Assembly: GCA_965223035.1 (NCBI GenBank)
Contig: OZ244980.1
Coordinates: 5,952,001-6,016,000 of the forward strand
DNA length: 64,000 bases
Origin: CAMDPA01 sp965223035
GTDB taxonomy: Bacteria > Pseudomonadota > Alphaproteobacteria > Rhizobiales > Hyphomicrobiaceae
Reading direction: 5' to 3'
Part shown: positions 1 to 8,461 of the stretch, in pieces
How positions within the stretch are numbered: the first letter of the stretch is position 1
Layout: the number at the start of each line of letters is the position of its first letter
Translations under genes and position numbers: made by a program
Notes under the pieces: model-generated
What the model was told of the DNA's origin: nothing
The model's database searches: none
Seen by the model: only the letters and a program-made list of their open reading frames with translations

Positions 1-1
1 C

Positions 2-346
2 GCCGTGTTCTGGGTCGACGACGTCGACGCCTATGACTTGGCGCGACTTGGACCACTGTTGGAAAACCATCCGATGTTTCCCGAGCGGGCCAATGTATCG
101 CTGGCCGCGGTCCTGTCGCCGACCTCGATCAAGCTGCGCACCTGGGAGCGCGGTGCTGGCCTCACCCGGGCCTGTGGCTCGGCCGCGTGCGCCGCGGCCG
201 TATGCGGTGCCCGCACCGGCCGGACCGAGCGAACGGTGACGGTGCTGCTGCCGGGCGGACCGTTGGAGATCACATGGACGGCGGCCGACCGGATTTTGAT
301 GACCGGACCGGTAGAAATCGAGGGCGAAGGGACGATTGACGCCTGA
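2..346 (+). CDS. dapF: Diaminopimelate epimerase, C-terminal part (cut by window start)
   Basis: DapF interconverts LL- and meso-diaminopimelate in the lysine and peptidoglycan pathway in the cytosol. Only about the last 114 residues are present; the frame is open to the first base, so the gene begins before the window. The segment GLTRACGSAAC carries the second catalytic cysteine of the family (TRACG), and the preceding VDDVDAYDL and GPLLENHPMFPERANVS stretches are typical of alphaproteobacterial DapF. The TGA stop lies inside an 11-bp perfect hairpin. In many Hyphomicrobiales dapF lies near mtaB, ftsY and the ccm genes (recalled synteny); here the next genes are unrelated. Identification is secure; the N-terminal half and its cysteine cannot be seen. 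Confidence 0.93.
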   Translation, partial: AVFWVDDVDAYDLARLGPLLENHPMFPERANVSLAAVLSPTSIKLRTWERGAGLTRACGSAACAAAVCGARTGRTERTVTVLLPGGPLEITWTAADRILMTGPVEIEGEGTIDA

Positions 347-367
347 CCGTCTTGGAGACGGTCAGGC
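341..367. terminator. Perfect hairpin over the dapF stop codon
   Basis: Arms 341-351 (GCCTGACCGTC) and 357-367 (GACGGTCAGGC) pair perfectly over 11 bp with a 5-base loop. The dapF stop codon TGA is inside the left arm. There is no run of T after it, so it is either a weak or Rho-assisted terminator or an mRNA 3' end stabiliser. Confidence 0.5.
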
Positions 368-516
368 CAGTTGAAACTGACCGGTACGGTCCACCTTATC
401 CCTTGCCGCTGGCTGTGGACACGCTGACGCGACGCCCATAGTCTATTGCGACACCATGCCGGACCGCCCGAAATTCGGTCCCGGCCGACAATTGCCGACG
501 AAGCTGGAGGTCTTCG

Positions 517-1443
517 ATGATCGGTACCAGTTGGATGCGCGAGCAGGGTCTGCGGGATGCGCTGTTGGTCGAGGAGATGCGAAAGCGCGGGTTAGAGCAG
601 CCGACTTGGGAAGCCAAGCGCACCGGCGAGGCCAAGGCACAAGCCAAGCGCTGGGTGGATCTGACGCCGGAGCGGGATGGCGCGGTGCGTGGGGCGCGGG
701 TCCCGGTTCCCGATCCATCCGCCATGAACGCCGAGATCAAACGGCTGGCGCGGGAATTGGGCGCCGACGACGTGGGGATGACGGCGCTCAGGCCGGAATT
801 CATCGAGATGGGCGTTGAGCTACCGCACGACAACGTGATCGCCATCATCTGCTATGAGGACTACGCCAAGGCGGTCGAGAGCCCGGCTGCGGTCGAGATC
901 GAAGCGATGACGACCTATGCCGAGTGTGCCGAGATCGCCACCAAACTGGCGCATCATATCCGCCAGCACCTGGGCTACGCAGCGGTGGCGCATCACAACG
1001 GCTCGGTGCAGATCCAGGCCATTCCCGTGTTTTATGCCGTCGGCTTCGGCGAATTGGGGCGCAACGGCAGCCTGATCCATCCAGAGTTCGGCTGCAATTT
1101 TCGCCCCGCGTTCGTGACCACGACGCTGCCGCTGGCCTCGGATGCGCCGCGGACGTTCGGGGTGCAGGACTACTGTATGCACTGCAATCTGTGCCGGGCC
1201 AACTGTCCCGGCGACGCCGTCCCCGACGACTACATCATGACCGACGGTGCCAAGCGCTGGCTGACCGACATCGAGAAGTGTTTCCCCTACTCCCGCTTTC
1301 GCGAGACCTACTGCCATATCTGTGTGGATGTCTGCCCCTACATTCACAAGCTCAACGGCGATGCGAATAAGCGAGAGCTGTTCAAGCAGTACATGCGGGT
1401 TCGCAAGGCGGAAGGCTACAAAGCGCCGAAGGGCGATCGCTAG
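517..1443 (+). CDS. Cytosolic QueG/reductive-dehalogenase-like double 4Fe-4S protein
   Basis: 308 residues. The C-terminal third has CMHCNLCRANCP, then a lone Cys in EKCFPY, then CHICVDVCP: eight cysteines arranged for two [4Fe-4S] clusters, as in epoxyqueuosine reductase (QueG) and corrinoid reductive dehalogenases. The middle has ELGRNGSLIHPEFG (about residues 185-200), the motif that precedes the ferredoxin domain in RdhA and QueG proteins. There is no Tat or Sec signal, so it is cytosolic, unlike respiratory dehalogenases. The start is fixed by GGAGG at 506-510. The family suggests a cobalamin cofactor, but that is inference. It differs from canonical QueG in its cluster spacing and in a roughly 70-residue N-terminal extension, so I do not call it queG. 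It lies upstream of the F420 operon but is separated from it. The TAG stop is part of a CTAG that begins a repeat unit. Confidence 0.72.
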   Translation: MIGTSWMREQGLRDALLVEEMRKRGLEQPTWEAKRTGEAKAQAKRWVDLTPERDGAVRGARVPVPDPSAMNAEIKRLARELGADDVGMTALRPEFIEMGVELPHDNVIAIICYEDYAKAVESPAAVEIEAMTTYAECAEIATKLAHHIRQHLGYAAVAHHNGSVQIQAIPVFYAVGFGELGRNGSLIHPEFGCNFRPAFVTTTLPLASDAPRTFGVQDYCMHCNLCRANCPGDAVPDDYIMTDGAKRWLTDIEKCFPYSRFRETYCHICVDVCPYIHKLNGDANKRELFKQYMRVRKAEGYKAPKGDR

Positions 1444-1573
1444 ATGTTCGTGGCTTGGGGTTGGAACTGGGAAGGCGGCGCGGGAAAGCGGGATGATCGC
1501 TCTTAAAGTGTAGAGCAACTTTCTGCCTTTAATCGGGATCGTTCCGGTTCCGATTAGAGGCGGGTTGCTCTAG
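1440..1573. repeat. CTAG-bounded unit ending in a family A palindrome (A1)
   Basis: Starts at the CTAG of the preceding stop codon (1440-1443) and ends at CTAG 1570-1573. From about 1493 it has the family A linker (GATCGCTCTTAAAGTGTAG) and then the short hairpin CTTTAATCGGGATCG...CCGATTAGAGG. The first 50 bases resemble family C (GGTTGGAACTGGGAAGG..GCGGGA). Confidence 0.7.
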
Positions 1574-1624
1574 CCAACGCTGAGTCGCGCTATGGCAGAG
1601 ACATGATCTGGTGGATACGGCGGC

Positions 1625-2032
1625 ATGCGGTCGTATTGGAATATCGAAACCGCGCCGATTGTGACCCCGGCGGCGTTGACGGCGGTCGCCGAGGCGGCGC
1701 TAAGGCTGCTGGACAACGGGTCCGGTCCGGCCGGCAGCGATGCTGATCCGGGTCCTTCGATCTGGTCGGTCGAGGAAACCAGCTCGACCTCGGTCCCTCT
1801 GGTGGTGACGTGCTCGGGCCCCGGTCTGCCCGCCACCATTCCCGCTGAGATCATTCGCCCCGCCGAGATCGGCAAGCACCTTGGATGGCTGGGCAGCTAT
1901 CGCTTGAAGGTCAAAGCGCCGCTGCTGGTGCTCGACTTATATTGGCGACCGGGCGAGCCGATGCGGATCATGACGCTGGCCGGCGGCGACTGGGAGCAGG
2001 CTTTACTGCAGCTGGCGGATGCACGTGGTTAG
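1625..2032 (+). CDS. Hypothetical protein
   Basis: 135 residues, unrecognised. It opens with MRSYWNIETAPIVTPAALTA and ends in a more conserved-looking part (GKHLGWLGSYRLKVKAPLLV, then YWRPGEPMRIMTLAGGDWEQ). No signal peptide or membrane segment is evident. It converges on the DMT transporter gene on the other strand and overlaps its last 65 bases, which is unusual; one of the two 3' ends may be misjudged, and the transporter's final 30 residues are low-complexity. The codon pattern (G/C at third positions) supports coding on this strand up to about 2010. Confidence 0.5.
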   Translation: MRSYWNIETAPIVTPAALTAVAEAALRLLDNGSGPAGSDADPGPSIWSVEETSSTSVPLVVTCSGPGLPATIPAEIIRPAEIGKHLGWLGSYRLKVKAPLLVLDLYWRPGEPMRIMTLAGGDWEQALLQLADARG

Positions 2033-2969
2033 CTCGGCGGTTGGCGGTCGATGCCCGACCGGCTCCGGCATGCGCCAGATTGCTCGCGATCGTGAAAACC
2101 GAGTAAGCCAGAATGCAGACCAGCGTCGGCGTCGAATAGCTGATGCGATCGTCGACTTGCTCCAACGCAAACACGAAAACGGGGCCGAGCGCACGGATGA
2201 TCTGCGCGGACATCGCCGGCGTGCGCTCGATGCCAACCTGTAGTGCGAACAAGGGCAACACCATCAGCACGGTTGTCGCTACGCTCAAGGTTGGCAGGTT
2301 CTCCCACGTCAAGTGCCCCGATGGGAACACCCGCCCAATCTCCAGGCCTGCGGCGATGGCGATCAACAGAAGGTAGCGCACAGCGGTCACGGCCTCGGAG
2401 CCGATGCCGGCGTCATTGAGGCGTTTGGCGTACAGCAGGCTGACGGTGATCGCCGAGCCGCTAACGACGACGGCCAACAGCCCGGCCACCCGCGACGCGA
2501 TCCCGCTGCCGGACAGGCCGGCGTGGCCAGCTATCACGACGACGGCCAACAGCATCATCGACGCGGCCGTCGCCCCGATCCAGCGGCGCTCCCACTGACC
2601 GGCCGGTGCGCGCCCGATCAGGCCGGAACCGAGCACCGCCAAGGCGACAGCGGTTAACGGGGCCATGCCGCTATGGATGGTGTTCGCCACGGATGGCTCG
2701 ATCCGGCTCAAGGCGAAGAAATAAAAGGGCCAGGCCAACGTCGTCGCCAGCACCATGGCCAAGGTGGTCCGCCAGCGCCGACGCAGCAGGGCGAAGTCCT
2801 GCGGCCGTCGCACCGCGGCGAGCAGCCCAAAGATCACAGCCGAAATCGAGAACGCCAGCAAGATCACCGAAAAGAAGCTGGTGGTCTGAAACAGATGGCC
2901 GAAGTAGACGTCCCTGACGGCCTGCGACAGGCCAAAAATCAAGATAAGCGATGGTCCCAAAATGCCCAT
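1968..2969 (-). CDS. DMT-superfamily EamA-type membrane exporter
   Basis: 333 residues with about ten hydrophobic helices in two repeats, the layout of EamA/RhaT drug-metabolite transporters. It starts MGILGPSLILIFGLSQAVRD, and the second half contains MLLAVVVIAGHAG and MVLPLFALQVGIERTPAMSA, the region usually conserved near the end of repeat two. The C-terminus past about residue 300 is a basic, proline-rich tail (PPAAVKPAPSRRRPAS) that overlaps the convergent hypothetical gene. The substrate cannot be told from the sequence. It has no operon partners. Confidence 0.8.
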   Translation of the reverse strand: MGILGPSLILIFGLSQAVRDVYFGHLFQTTSFFSVILLAFSISAVIFGLLAAVRRPQDFALLRRRWRTTLAMVLATTLAWPFYFFALSRIEPSVANTIHSGMAPLTAVALAVLGSGLIGRAPAGQWERRWIGATAASMMLLAVVVIAGHAGLSGSGIASRVAGLLAVVVSGSAITVSLLYAKRLNDAGIGSEAVTAVRYLLLIAIAAGLEIGRVFPSGHLTWENLPTLSVATTVLMVLPLFALQVGIERTPAMSAQIIRALGPVFVFALEQVDDRISYSTPTLVCILAYSVFTIASNLAHAGAGRASTANRRANHVHPPAAVKPAPSRRRPAS

Positions 2970-3318
2970 GGCCGACGCGTCCCCGATCGATCAGCCTTAT
3001 CCTGATGACGGACGGTGCGCGGGTCGACCCGATTCATGTGACGGAGGCAGGGAAGGGAGCGGTGGGCTCACGGGTGCGGGCGCCGCCGGAGCCGGTATGC
3101 GATCCAAGCGGGCGGTCGCTGAAGGCGATCCAGATCGCGCAGACCAGCTCGAGGCTTGCGCTTTTCGAACTTCAACCCACCAGTTGATCGCCGGAGCGCT
3201 GCTGTTTGGTTGGATGGAGCCGACAGCGTTTCGGTCTTCGCTGGAGCCACCCCGCTCCTCCGCTTGGCCGGGTCGGGGAGCGGGCCGGCAGGGTGGTGCA
3301 GTCTCAGGCGGACATGAT
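2970..3318. other. Non-coding gap with family C and B repeats
   Basis: No convincing gene; the open frames here are short and lack start signals. The right part (about 3222-3318) holds a family C copy followed directly by family B copy B1. It would carry the promoter of the DMT exporter gene at its left end. Confidence 0.6.
3222..3278. repeat. Family C repeat copy (C1)
   Basis: GCGTTTCGGTCTTCGCTGG followed by AGCCACCCCGCTCCTCCGC and GGCCGGG. Compare copies at 16527, 40488, 54138 and 55872. Shares its right edge with B1. Confidence 0.5.
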
Positions 3319-3322
3319 CTAG
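3279..3322. repeat. Family B repeat copy (B1) at a stop codon
   Basis: GAGCGGGCCGGCAGG...CTCAGGCGGACATGATCTAG. The final CTAG (3319-3322) supplies, on the minus strand, the TAG stop of the LprI-like gene. Confidence 0.6.
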
Positions 3323-3738
3323 TTGCGATACCTAGATCTCAGGTTCTGTGTTCGCAAACGCGTCTGTGTCAACAGGCATTGGGTAATGGCGGCACTGGTG
3401 CCGGTTCCGCCCCACCATTCGAAGGCTATAACGTCGCGACAGTCGGTGTCCTTGAACGTGATCCAACTGCGCTGCGCCTTTAACAGCTTGGCCTTCCACT
3501 GTCGACGCTGCTTGCTTGTCAGGTGATCAGCGCGGTCGATCGAAGCCAGGGCCTTGCGCCAGGCCTCGGTCAGCTCCTTTTCCGCAAATTCAAAGGCTTT
3601 GTTGAGGCAGTCCTTCAAGGCCACGGTCGTGGAAATGTTATCGCACGTCGGCTGCGAGGCCGGCTGAGCGATCACGCCGGTCACGCCCCATAGGCCCGCA
3701 CAAATGATGGCGAGACCAAACACCTTAAGTCGTTTCAC
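3319..3738 (-). CDS. Secreted LprI-like protein (DUF1311)
   Basis: 139 residues with an N-terminal signal peptide (MKRLKVFGLAIICAGLWGV..., cleavage probably near IAQP, residue about 24). The mature part has the DUF1311/LprI pattern: a Cys near the N-terminus (PTCDN), a second Cys in KDCLNKAF, a charged helical centre with WRKAL and QRSWITFKDTDC, and a last Cys in ITQCLLTQTRLR. Named members inhibit lysozyme, but the family is broad and this role is only a possibility. It acts in the periplasm. Its stop codon is formed by repeat B1. Confidence 0.75.
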   Translation of the reverse strand: MKRLKVFGLAIICAGLWGVTGVIAQPASQPTCDNISTTVALKDCLNKAFEFAEKELTEAWRKALASIDRADHLTSKQRRQWKAKLLKAQRSWITFKDTDCRDVIAFEWWGGTGTSAAITQCLLTQTRLRTQNLRSRYRN

Positions 3739-3879
3739 GTCGCTCCCTCCTGGTACCGACTGACCGTCCGGTCAGACGACGGTCGATCTTGCTACGGTGT
3801 GGCAACACTAGCTGGCACTCCCGCTGTCCCAGCCCTTCCAACCACAACATCGTGCCATAAGGGTGGCCGTCTGGAAAAC

Positions 3880-3921
3880 CGGGCCGGCAAGGCCCTTCCG
3901 CCTAAGACGGACGTGCTCTAG
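3880..3921. repeat. Family B repeat copy (B2) at a stop codon
   Basis: CGGGCCGGCAAGGCCCTTCC then GCCTAAGACGGACGTGCTCTAG. The terminal CTAG gives the TAG stop (3918-3920, minus strand) of the next gene. Confidence 0.65.
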
Positions 3922-4688
3922 GGCGCCGCTAACCAATGTTGGTGCCACCCCAGGCCGGCAAGGGTGCCGTTGCGCGGGCGATATTCAGCCGCGACCCATC
4001 CGGCATAGCCCAAGCGGTCCAGGGAGGCAAAAATCGCGTCGAAGTTGATCTCGCCATCCAGCGGCTCATGTCGGCCGGGTACGCCGGCAAATTGCACGTG
4101 TCCGATGATCGGTAGCAGCCGCGTCAGCGAGTTGATGATATCGCCGTGCAGCAGTTGGCGATGATAGATGTCGTACTGCAATCGCAGTTTGGAGGATGCC
4201 ACACGCTCTATGATCGACGCCGCAAGCGCGAAGTCGCTGAGAAAATACCCGGGATTGTCGATCTGGTTTAGAGGCTCGATCAGCAGTGTGATGGGCCGTC
4301 GCGCCACCTGCTCGACCGCCCAGCGCAGAGCCGCAACGAAGGTGGCTTCATCGGCATCGGGTCCCCTGCCGGCCATCACGTGGATCATTTGTGCTCCGGT
4401 CGCGTCGGCGTAGGTCAGCGTTTGTTTGAACAGCTCGCGAAAGGCTGTTTGCTGACCTTTGAGGGCCGCCAAGCCGCGGTCGCCGTGCTCGAGGGGACCG
4501 CGCGGCGTGTTGATGAGCAATAGCTGTTGATCGTGACGCGACATGGCAGCGGCGATCGCCGCCGGCGGTTCGGCGTAGGGAAACTGCACCTCGACCGCCC
4601 TGAAGCCGGCTTCGCTGGCTGCGGCAAACCGCTCCAACAGCGGCCATTCGTTGAACAGCATGTTGAGGCTGACGGCAAACCTTGGCAT
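3918..4688 (-). CDS. hyi: Hydroxypyruvate isomerase-like TIM-barrel protein
   Basis: 256 residues, the usual length of Hyi/OtnI (xylose-isomerase-like TIM barrel, AP endonuclease 2 superfamily). It starts MPRFAVSLNMLFNEWPLLER, and has EVQFPY (metal-side Glu), INTPRGPLEHGDRGLA, LIEPLNQIDNPGYFL (catalytic Glu), LQYDIYHRQLLHGD (metal-binding Asp and His), HVQFAGVPGRHEP and AAEYRP (second catalytic Glu). Hyi interconverts hydroxypyruvate and tartronate semialdehyde; OtnI acts on 2-oxo-tetronates. No glyoxylate or tetronate genes lie beside it, so the substrate is open. It diverges from the F420 operon across a 148-bp gap. The stop is provided by repeat B2. Confidence 0.82.
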   Translation of the reverse strand: MPRFAVSLNMLFNEWPLLERFAAASEAGFRAVEVQFPYAEPPAAIAAAMSRHDQQLLLINTPRGPLEHGDRGLAALKGQQTAFRELFKQTLTYADATGAQMIHVMAGRGPDADEATFVAALRWAVEQVARRPITLLIEPLNQIDNPGYFLSDFALAASIIERVASSKLRLQYDIYHRQLLHGDIINSLTRLLPIIGHVQFAGVPGRHEPLDGEINFDAIFASLDRLGYAGWVAAEYRPRNGTLAGLGWHQHWLAAP

Positions 4689-4760
4689 CGCGTGTCCTCT
4701 CGATGGCGCTGGCGCGCAGACTTGTGCTTGCGCACCAAACGGTTATGTATGCCCGGGCGG

Positions 4761-4800
4761 CGGTCGCCCAAGGTCGCCCAAGGTCGCCTAGGGTTGCCCA
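4761..4800. repeat. Four tandem 10-bp repeats upstream of the F420 operon
   Basis: Four adjacent copies of about CGGTCGCCCA (AGGTCGCCCA, AGGTCGCCTA, GGGTTGCCCA), ending 36 bases before the luciferase-like gene start, in the divergent promoter gap. Could be an operator array or simple slippage. Confidence 0.6.
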
Positions 4801-4836
4801 GCGCCCACCCGCCGCTGCGCCTGCACGAGGAACCCC

Positions 4837-5817
4837 ATGAATTTCGGAATCACGTTGTCCAACCGCGGCGTCTTGGTGGGGCTGACGACGCCAAAGGCGC
4901 TGCTCCAATTGGCGGATGCCGTCGAGGCCTGTCCGCACATGGACTCGGTATGGTGCGGTGACGCCCTTTTCGTCAACCGACGCCTCGATGCGCTGACGCT
5001 GTTGGCGGCGGTCGCAGGCCGCACGGAGCGGGTGTTGCTGGGGCCGGCCTGCATGGGTTCGTTCGCGCTGCGAAACCCCATGGTGCTGGCCTACGAATGG
5101 GCTTCGCTCGACGTGCTTTCAAACGGGCGAACGCGGATGGTGGCCTGCTCCGGCGGCGGTGCCGGTCCGGTTTGGGAGGCCGAAACCAAAGCCATGGGCT
5201 TCAAGGCGGAGGATCGGCACAAGCTGATGGTCGAGGCGATGTCCGTCATGCGCCATCTGTGGACCAAGGACAATGAGCCGTTCCAGGGGCAGTTCTTCAA
5301 TTTCTCGGAGCTGACGTTGGAACCGAAGCCGATCCAGTCGCCGTGTCCGCTATGGATGGCGACCAATCCCGGCCGGCAGGCGCGCGGAGCCACGGATATG
5401 GCGGGCTCGACGTTTGCCCTAAAGCGGGTCGGGCGGATCGGTGACGGCTGGATGACCCATTCCGTCACGCCGGAAGGGTTCAAGAAATCCTGGCAGCTGA
5501 TCCTCGATACGGCGCGCCAAGAAGGCCGCGACAGTTCGGCCTTCGACCACGTGCTTTATCATCACATCAACGTCGGCGAGGATGCTGAAGCGTGCTTGGC
5601 CGACTCAAAACGTTTTCTCGATATCTATTACGGCGCCGACTACACACGCGAACGCCTAGAGGGCTGGCTGACCTACGGCCCGCCGCAGCGCTGCATCGAC
5701 GACCTGAAGCGTTGGAAGGATGTGGGCTGCAAGCGCATCACCTTCCGGATTTCAACCATGGGCGACCCGATGGAACAAATGAAGCGGATTACCGAGGCGG
5801 TGCTGCCTTACGTCTAG
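4837..5817 (+). CDS. Luciferase-like monooxygenase family (LLM), probably F420-dependent oxidoreductase
   Basis: 326 residues forming the bacterial-luciferase TIM barrel: MNFGITLSNRG at the start, SVWCGDALFVNRRLDALTLL, LLGPACMGSFALRNPM, and the conserved NGRTRMVACSGGG strand-loop. Members use FMN or coenzyme F420. As the first gene of an operon that goes on with FO synthase, F420:NADP oxidoreductase and CofC, this one is best read as an F420 user; that is context inference. The AEDRHKLMVEAMSVMRHLW helix and EPKPIQSPCPLWMATNPG are typical of the family. The next gene starts 82 bases downstream. The substrate is unknown. Confidence 0.85.
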   Translation: MNFGITLSNRGVLVGLTTPKALLQLADAVEACPHMDSVWCGDALFVNRRLDALTLLAAVAGRTERVLLGPACMGSFALRNPMVLAYEWASLDVLSNGRTRMVACSGGGAGPVWEAETKAMGFKAEDRHKLMVEAMSVMRHLWTKDNEPFQGQFFNFSELTLEPKPIQSPCPLWMATNPGRQARGATDMAGSTFALKRVGRIGDGWMTHSVTPEGFKKSWQLILDTARQEGRDSSAFDHVLYHHINVGEDAEACLADSKRFLDIYYGADYTRERLEGWLTYGPPQRCIDDLKRWKDVGCKRITFRISTMGDPMEQMKRITEAVLPYV

Positions 5818-5899
5818 CCTACCGGGCAGCCACAGCCGCCCGATCATTAGCCCGATCGTTCCAGCCGTCGCACCGCGCACGCCGACCTAGCCGACCCAC

Positions 5900-8461
5900 A
5901 TGACAGCAGGCCCGCAACAGCACAATCCAACGACGGCCGCACGGTCAGTAGGCGGCATGATGGCAACCGATCAGCTTCGCGCCATTGCCCAACACTGGCC
6001 GTTGGCGCGCATGATGCGGGAAGCGGCGGCCCTGCGCGATGCGGGTCATGGCGAGCTGGTCAGCTATTCCCGCAAAGTCTTTGTTCCGCTGACCAGGCTG
6101 TGCCGCGATGTCTGCCACTATTGTACGTTCGCTCGCTCGCCACAGTTGGGAGAGCCGGCATATTTGTCGGTGTCCGATGTGTTGGAGATTGCCGCGGCCG
6201 GGAAGCGTGCCGGCTGTCGGGAGGTGCTGTTCACGCTCGGTGACAAGCCAGAGCTGCGCTATCGCGCGGCGCGGGCGTGGCTACACCGTCAGGGCTTCGC
6301 ATCCACCATCGATTACCTGGCGCACGTCGCGGATCAAGTGTTCCGTGAGACCGGCCTGTTCCCGCACGTCAATCCCGGCGTGATGACGGCCGGCAACATC
6401 GCCCAATTGCGCAAAGTCGCCGTCAGCCAAGGCCTGATGCTCGAAACCAGCACGGCGCGCCTGTCGCAGCGCGGAGGTCCGCATTTTGGCTCGCCGGACA
6501 AGGACCCCGCCCAGCGATTGGCGACACTCCGGATGGCCGGCGAAGCGCGCGTGCCGTTCACGACCGGGATCTTGGTCGGCATCGGCGAAACCCGGGCGGA
6601 GCGGCTCGATGCGCTGCTGACGTTGCGCGACCTTCACCGGCGTTACGGCCATGTTCAGGAAATCATCATCCAGAATTTCCGGGCCAAGCCGGGCACCCGG
6701 ATGGCGCAATCGCCCGACGCGTCGTTCGACGAGCTTAGGTGGACAATCGCGCTCGCGCGGTTGGTGTTCGGTCCTGACATGCACATTCAGGCTCCGCCCA
6801 ATTTGTCGTTCGCGCGGTTTTCCGAGCTGATCGGGGCCGGGCTCGACGACTGGGGCGGGGTGTCGCCAGTGACACCCGACCACGTCAATCCGGAGGCGGC
6901 TTGGCCACAAATCAAGGCGCTAGAGCTGGCGGCTTGGAACCACGGCAAGGTGTTGGTTGAGCGGCTGGCGAGCTATCCGGAGTATGTGGCGGCTCCGCGC
7001 GTCGCGGCGTGGCACGATGCCCGTTTCGTTGCGCCGTTGTTGCGGGCGACGGACGGATCCGGACTGGCACGAACGGACCGCTGGGTTGCCGGTACCGGGA
7101 TTGCGATCGCTGATCCGACCCCGGCTGTCAACGGCCCGCGGTCTGCGCCGGCGCCGTGGCGGGGCGAACAGGTGCAACGTTGGCTTGATCGTGCGGCGGC
7201 CGGCCAGCGGCTTGATGTCGGCCAAATCGCGACGTTGTTTGCCGCGCGCGGCGCAACCGTTGACAGCATCGTGACCGCGGCCGACGAGCTGCGGCGCGCC
7301 GTCAATGGCGATCGTGTGACCTACGTCGTCAATCGAAATATCAACTACACCAACATTTGCCGTTATAACTGTCGGTTCTGCGCGTTCTCCAAGGGCACGC
7401 AAAAGGCATTGCGGGGGCGGCCCTATGATCTCGATCTCGCCGAGATCGTGCGACGGGCGCGCGAAACGTGGGCGCGCGGCGGCACCGAGGTGTGTCTGCA
7501 GGGCGGCATTCATCCCCAGTACACCGGCGACACCTATCTGGCCATTTGCCGGGCGGTCAAAGCGGCCGTGCCGGAGATCCACGTCCATGCCTTTTCACCG
7601 TTGGAGGTGGCCCAAGGCGCGGCGACGCTCAACTGGCCGGTGGCGGAGTTTTTGTCGGCGCTGAAGACGGCCGGGCTCAACTCGCTGCCGGGAACGGCGG
7701 CCGAAATTCTCGATGATGAGGTCCGTGCCGCGCTGTGTCCGGACAAGCTGTCGACCAGCCTTTGGCTGTCGGTGGTCGCTTCGGCCCATCGCCTCGGCCT
7801 CAAGACCACCGCCACCATCATGTTCGGTCACGTCGATGGTCCGCACGATTGGGCGCGCCACCTGTTGGCGATCCGCGATCTGCAAGCGGAAACCGGCGGC
7901 TTTACCGAGCTGGTGCCGCTCCCGTTCGTTCACATGGAGGCGCCGATTTATTGCAAGGGATTGGCTCGCAAGGGTCCGACCTGGCGGGAAACCGTGTTGA
8001 TGCACGCCGTGGCGCGGCTGGTGCTGCACCCGGTGATCGGTAACATCCAGGCCTCGTGGGTCAAGCTGGGGTCTGCCGGCGCTGCCCGCTTGCTCGGCGC
8101 GGGCGTCAACGATCTCGGCGGCACCTTGATGAACGAAAGCATTTCGCGGGCGGCTGGCACCACGCACGGCCAAGAATTGTCACCGCGTGAGCTGGAGCAG
8201 TTGATCCGGGCCGAACGGCGCGAGCCGGTGCAGCGAACCACGGCGTATGGTCAGCCGCCGGCCCGCCAGACGGCCCGCTCCCACGCCGCAGCTCAATTGG
8301 CCCCCAGCTACGAGCCGGCGCCGCGGCCGCATGGTGCTGCACGGTTGGCCGGCGATCGTGTTGCCGCAGCCGGGCAAGGATCAACCGCGTTGGCCCACGG
8401 CCCGATGCGCGCGGCGTTGGATGGGAGGTATCGGGAAGGACTGGGTGATGCTCAACGATAA
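5900..8461 (+). CDS. fbiC: FO synthase, fused CofG-CofH radical SAM enzyme
   Basis: 853 residues with two radical-SAM halves. It makes the deazaflavin FO, the F420 chromophore, from tyrosine and 5-amino-6-ribitylaminouracil. The N-terminal (CofG) half has CRDVCHYCTFARSP (CxxxCxxC cluster, about residue 72) with KVFVPLTRL before it; the C-terminal (CofH) half has CRYNCRFCAFSKG (about residue 490) and GGTEVCLQGGIHP. Order and size match the actinobacterial fused form FbiC. The last 80 or so residues are rich in Arg, Ala and Pro and lie past the family core, with the final 14 nt overlapping npdG. ATG 5900 or ATG 5957 could both be starts; the core begins after the second. Adjacent cofC and npdG confirm the role. 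Confidence 0.95.
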   Translation: MTAGPQQHNPTTAARSVGGMMATDQLRAIAQHWPLARMMREAAALRDAGHGELVSYSRKVFVPLTRLCRDVCHYCTFARSPQLGEPAYLSVSDVLEIAAAGKRAGCREVLFTLGDKPELRYRAARAWLHRQGFASTIDYLAHVADQVFRETGLFPHVNPGVMTAGNIAQLRKVAVSQGLMLETSTARLSQRGGPHFGSPDKDPAQRLATLRMAGEARVPFTTGILVGIGETRAERLDALLTLRDLHRRYGHVQEIIIQNFRAKPGTRMAQSPDASFDELRWTIALARLVFGPDMHIQAPPNLSFARFSELIGAGLDDWGGVSPVTPDHVNPEAAWPQIKALELAAWNHGKVLVERLASYPEYVAAPRVAAWHDARFVAPLLRATDGSGLARTDRWVAGTGIAIADPTPAVNGPRSAPAPWRGEQVQRWLDRAAAGQRLDVGQIATLFAARGATVDSIVTAADELRRAVNGDRVTYVVNRNINYTNICRYNCRFCAFSKGTQKALRGRPYDLDLAEIVRRARETWARGGTEVCLQGGIHPQYTGDTYLAICRAVKAAVPEIHVHAFSPLEVAQGAATLNWPVAEFLSALKTAGLNSLPGTAAEILDDEVRAALCPDKLSTSLWLSVVASAHRLGLKTTATIMFGHVDGPHDWARHLLAIRDLQAETGGFTELVPLPFVHMEAPIYCKGLARKGPTWRETVLMHAVARLVLHPVIGNIQASWVKLGSAGAARLLGAGVNDLGGTLMNESISRAAGTTHGQELSPRELEQLIRAERREPVQRTTAYGQPPARQTARSHAAAQLAPSYEPAPRPHGAARLAGDRVAAAGQGSTALAHGPMRAALDGRYREGLGDAQR

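Noticed and set aside
820..1518. Long antisense frame over the QueG-like gene
   Set aside because: Shadow of the real gene; the plus-strand frame carries all the cluster cysteines.
3038..3320. Transcription-linked small gene in the 2970-3318 gap
   Set aside because: Open frames are short, on both strands, and overlap repeats C1 and B1.
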